Shown here: piece by piece, positions 20,311-21,233 of the stretch
Position numbering within the stretch: the stretch's first letter is position 1
Layout: the number at the start of each line of letters is the position of its first letter
Source of the DNA: Carex sylvatica
Taxonomy: Eukaryota > Streptophyta > Magnoliopsida > Poales > Cyperaceae
Assembly (NCBI GenBank): GCA_964058845.1
Contig: CAXKVR010000758.1
Coordinates: forward strand, 1 to 21,233
Direction: 5' to 3'
DNA length: 21,233 nucleotides
Translations under genes and position numbers: made by a program
The notes under the pieces: model-generated
Told to the model about the DNA's origin: nothing
Databases searched by the model: none
Seen by the model: the letters and a program-made list of their open reading frames with translations, nothing else

Positions 20311-20367
20311 ATGCCGCGCGGGTCGCGCCTTCTCTGCCACTTATCACTCTCCCAAATGAGCGTCTGA
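20311..20367 (+). promoter_or_regulatory. Upstream ORF in the leader of the hydrolase gene
   Basis: A 19-codon frame (MPRGSRLLCHLSLSQMSV, then TGA) ends 18 bp before the hydrolase ATG. If the transcript starts upstream of 20311, this frame could reduce translation of the main protein. The 15-bp sequence CTTATCACTCTCCCA occurs twice, at 20340-20354 and 20372-20386, the second copy abutting the main start codon. Confidence 0.35.
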
Positions 20368-20385
20368 ACCGCTTATCACTCTCCC

Positions 20386-21134
20386 ATGCTACTCCGACCA
20401 AGTCCTCTTTCCTCCCCCTTTCCTCCTCACTTCCTCCTCGCTCCATCCCGCCGCAACCCATCCTTCCTCCTCCTCGCCACCCCTAGACACCGCCGCCGAC
20501 GAAAACCACGCTCTTTTCTTATTCATTCCTCCCTCGACGAACTCATCAGTAGTCCGTCTTCGCTATACCTCCTCGCCCCTGCCATCGGCTTCATCTCCGG
20601 AGCCGCTCTTTTCCTCTCCTCCTACAACCCCGGCGCGAATTTTAAATCTGACTCCGGGGCCGCTCCCGCTCCCGCCCCCTCTCCGTTCAGTGAGTGGGTC
20701 CTCTTCACCAGCCCCACCCCGTTCAACCGCAGTGTGCTCCTTCGCTGCCCCTCCGTCTTGTTTGAAGACGGTGGTGAGCTATTGGACGGTGTCAATGATC
20801 GGCTGTTGATCGAGACGCGACACTACGTCAATTTCAGCAGCAGTGAGATACCCGGTCAGGCGGAGGAGGATGCGGATTCAGAATCTCAGCTGTTGTACCA
20901 GAGGGTTTGTGTACGGACCAAGGACGGTGGGGTGCTGAGCGTGGATTGGCCTGAGAACTTGGATTTGAGAAAGGAACATGGCTTGGATACAACAGTGGTG
21001 GTTGTGCCTGGTACAACACAAGGTAGCATGGATAGGAGAGTGAAGTTGTTTGTTTTGGATGCACTGCGGCATGGGTATTTTCCTGTAGTTATGAATCCTA
21101 GAGGCTGTGCTGGGTCGCCGGTGACTACTCCTAG
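20386..21134 (+). CDS. EMB8-like alpha/beta-hydrolase, chloroplast type, first exon (partial)
   Basis: The exon opens MLLRPSPLSSPFPPHFLLAP and has a Ser/Pro/Arg-rich N-terminus of about 50 residues that looks like a plastid transit peptide. A hydrophobic segment follows (about 60-80, LYLLAPAIGFISGAALFLSS). From residue about 175 the sequence becomes a conserved alpha/beta-hydrolase start: RVCVRTKDGGVLSVDWPENL, HGLDTTVVVVPGTTQGSMD and GYFPVVMNPRGCAGSPVTT. These are the blocks of plant embryogenesis-associated EMB8-like hydrolases, some of which are large plastid proteins with further C-terminal domains. The donor CCTAG|GTTAGC sets the exon end at 21134. The catalytic Ser-Asp-His would lie in later exons outside the window, so activity cannot be judged. 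The exon is much richer in GC than the rest of the window. Confidence 0.8.
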
Positions 21135-21233
21135 GTTAGCTTTAGTTTGGTTTCATTTTTAACTGATAATTTGGATCAATATTACGATACAGTTACTTAT
21201 TGGCAAGATGTTAATTATTTAATTATCTATAAA
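21135..21233 (+). other. Start of intron 1 of the hydrolase gene
   Basis: The sequence turns AT-rich directly after the GT donor at 21135-21136 and no coding signal continues to the window edge. Confidence 0.6.

Noticed and set aside
20834..21072. Minus-strand frames in the hydrolase exon
   Set aside because: They are shadows of the GC-rich plus-strand coding exon, which has conserved alpha/beta-hydrolase blocks.

Overview
The window is nuclear DNA from a flowering plant. The evidence is an AT-rich background, GT-AG introns, plant Mutator-like DNA transposons (MULEs), plant mobile domain (PMD) genes, and the GC-rich first exon of a chloroplast-type alpha/beta-hydrolase gene at the right edge. 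A eudicot is likely, but the species cannot be read from the sequence.

Layout. 1-1341 is AT-rich DNA with no gene seen. 1342-3366 (minus) is a decayed MuDR-type transposase, called element C here. 3753-4159 is a 407-bp foldback MITE with almost identical 195-bp arms, set in a TA microsatellite. 4180-5815 is AT-rich intergenic DNA with one doubtful small ORF. About 5816-9855 is element A, a decayed MULE. It has GACGG/CCGTC-rich inverted ends, keeps only the N-terminal piece of its transposase (plus strand), and carries a PMD pseudogene (minus strand). About 10307-20228 is element B, a roughly 9.9-kb MULE that looks complete. Its terminal inverted repeats are over 1 kb long. It holds a three-exon, 934-codon transposase gene (plus) and a convergent six-exon, 651-codon PMD gene (minus). 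Both gene models are open after splicing. A 199-bp tandem repeat lies between their 3' ends. From 20386 a host gene begins: an EMB8-like alpha/beta-hydrolase whose first exon is in the window.

How element B seems to work. Each TIR carries the same pyrimidine-rich leader and the same splice donor. The left copy leads into the transposase and the right copy leads, in the other direction, into the PMD gene, so one duplicated promoter/leader can drive both genes. This convergent layout, with TIR promoters and a transposase plus an accessory gene, is that of maize MuDR (mudrA/mudrB), with a PMD protein in the mudrB position. Element A has the same layout in a diverged form, so the pairing is not a single accident. 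PMD domains in plant transposons are already known. What deserves a second look is the intact convergent pair, the shared leader exon, the intergenic tandem array, and the position about 160 bp upstream of a host gene.
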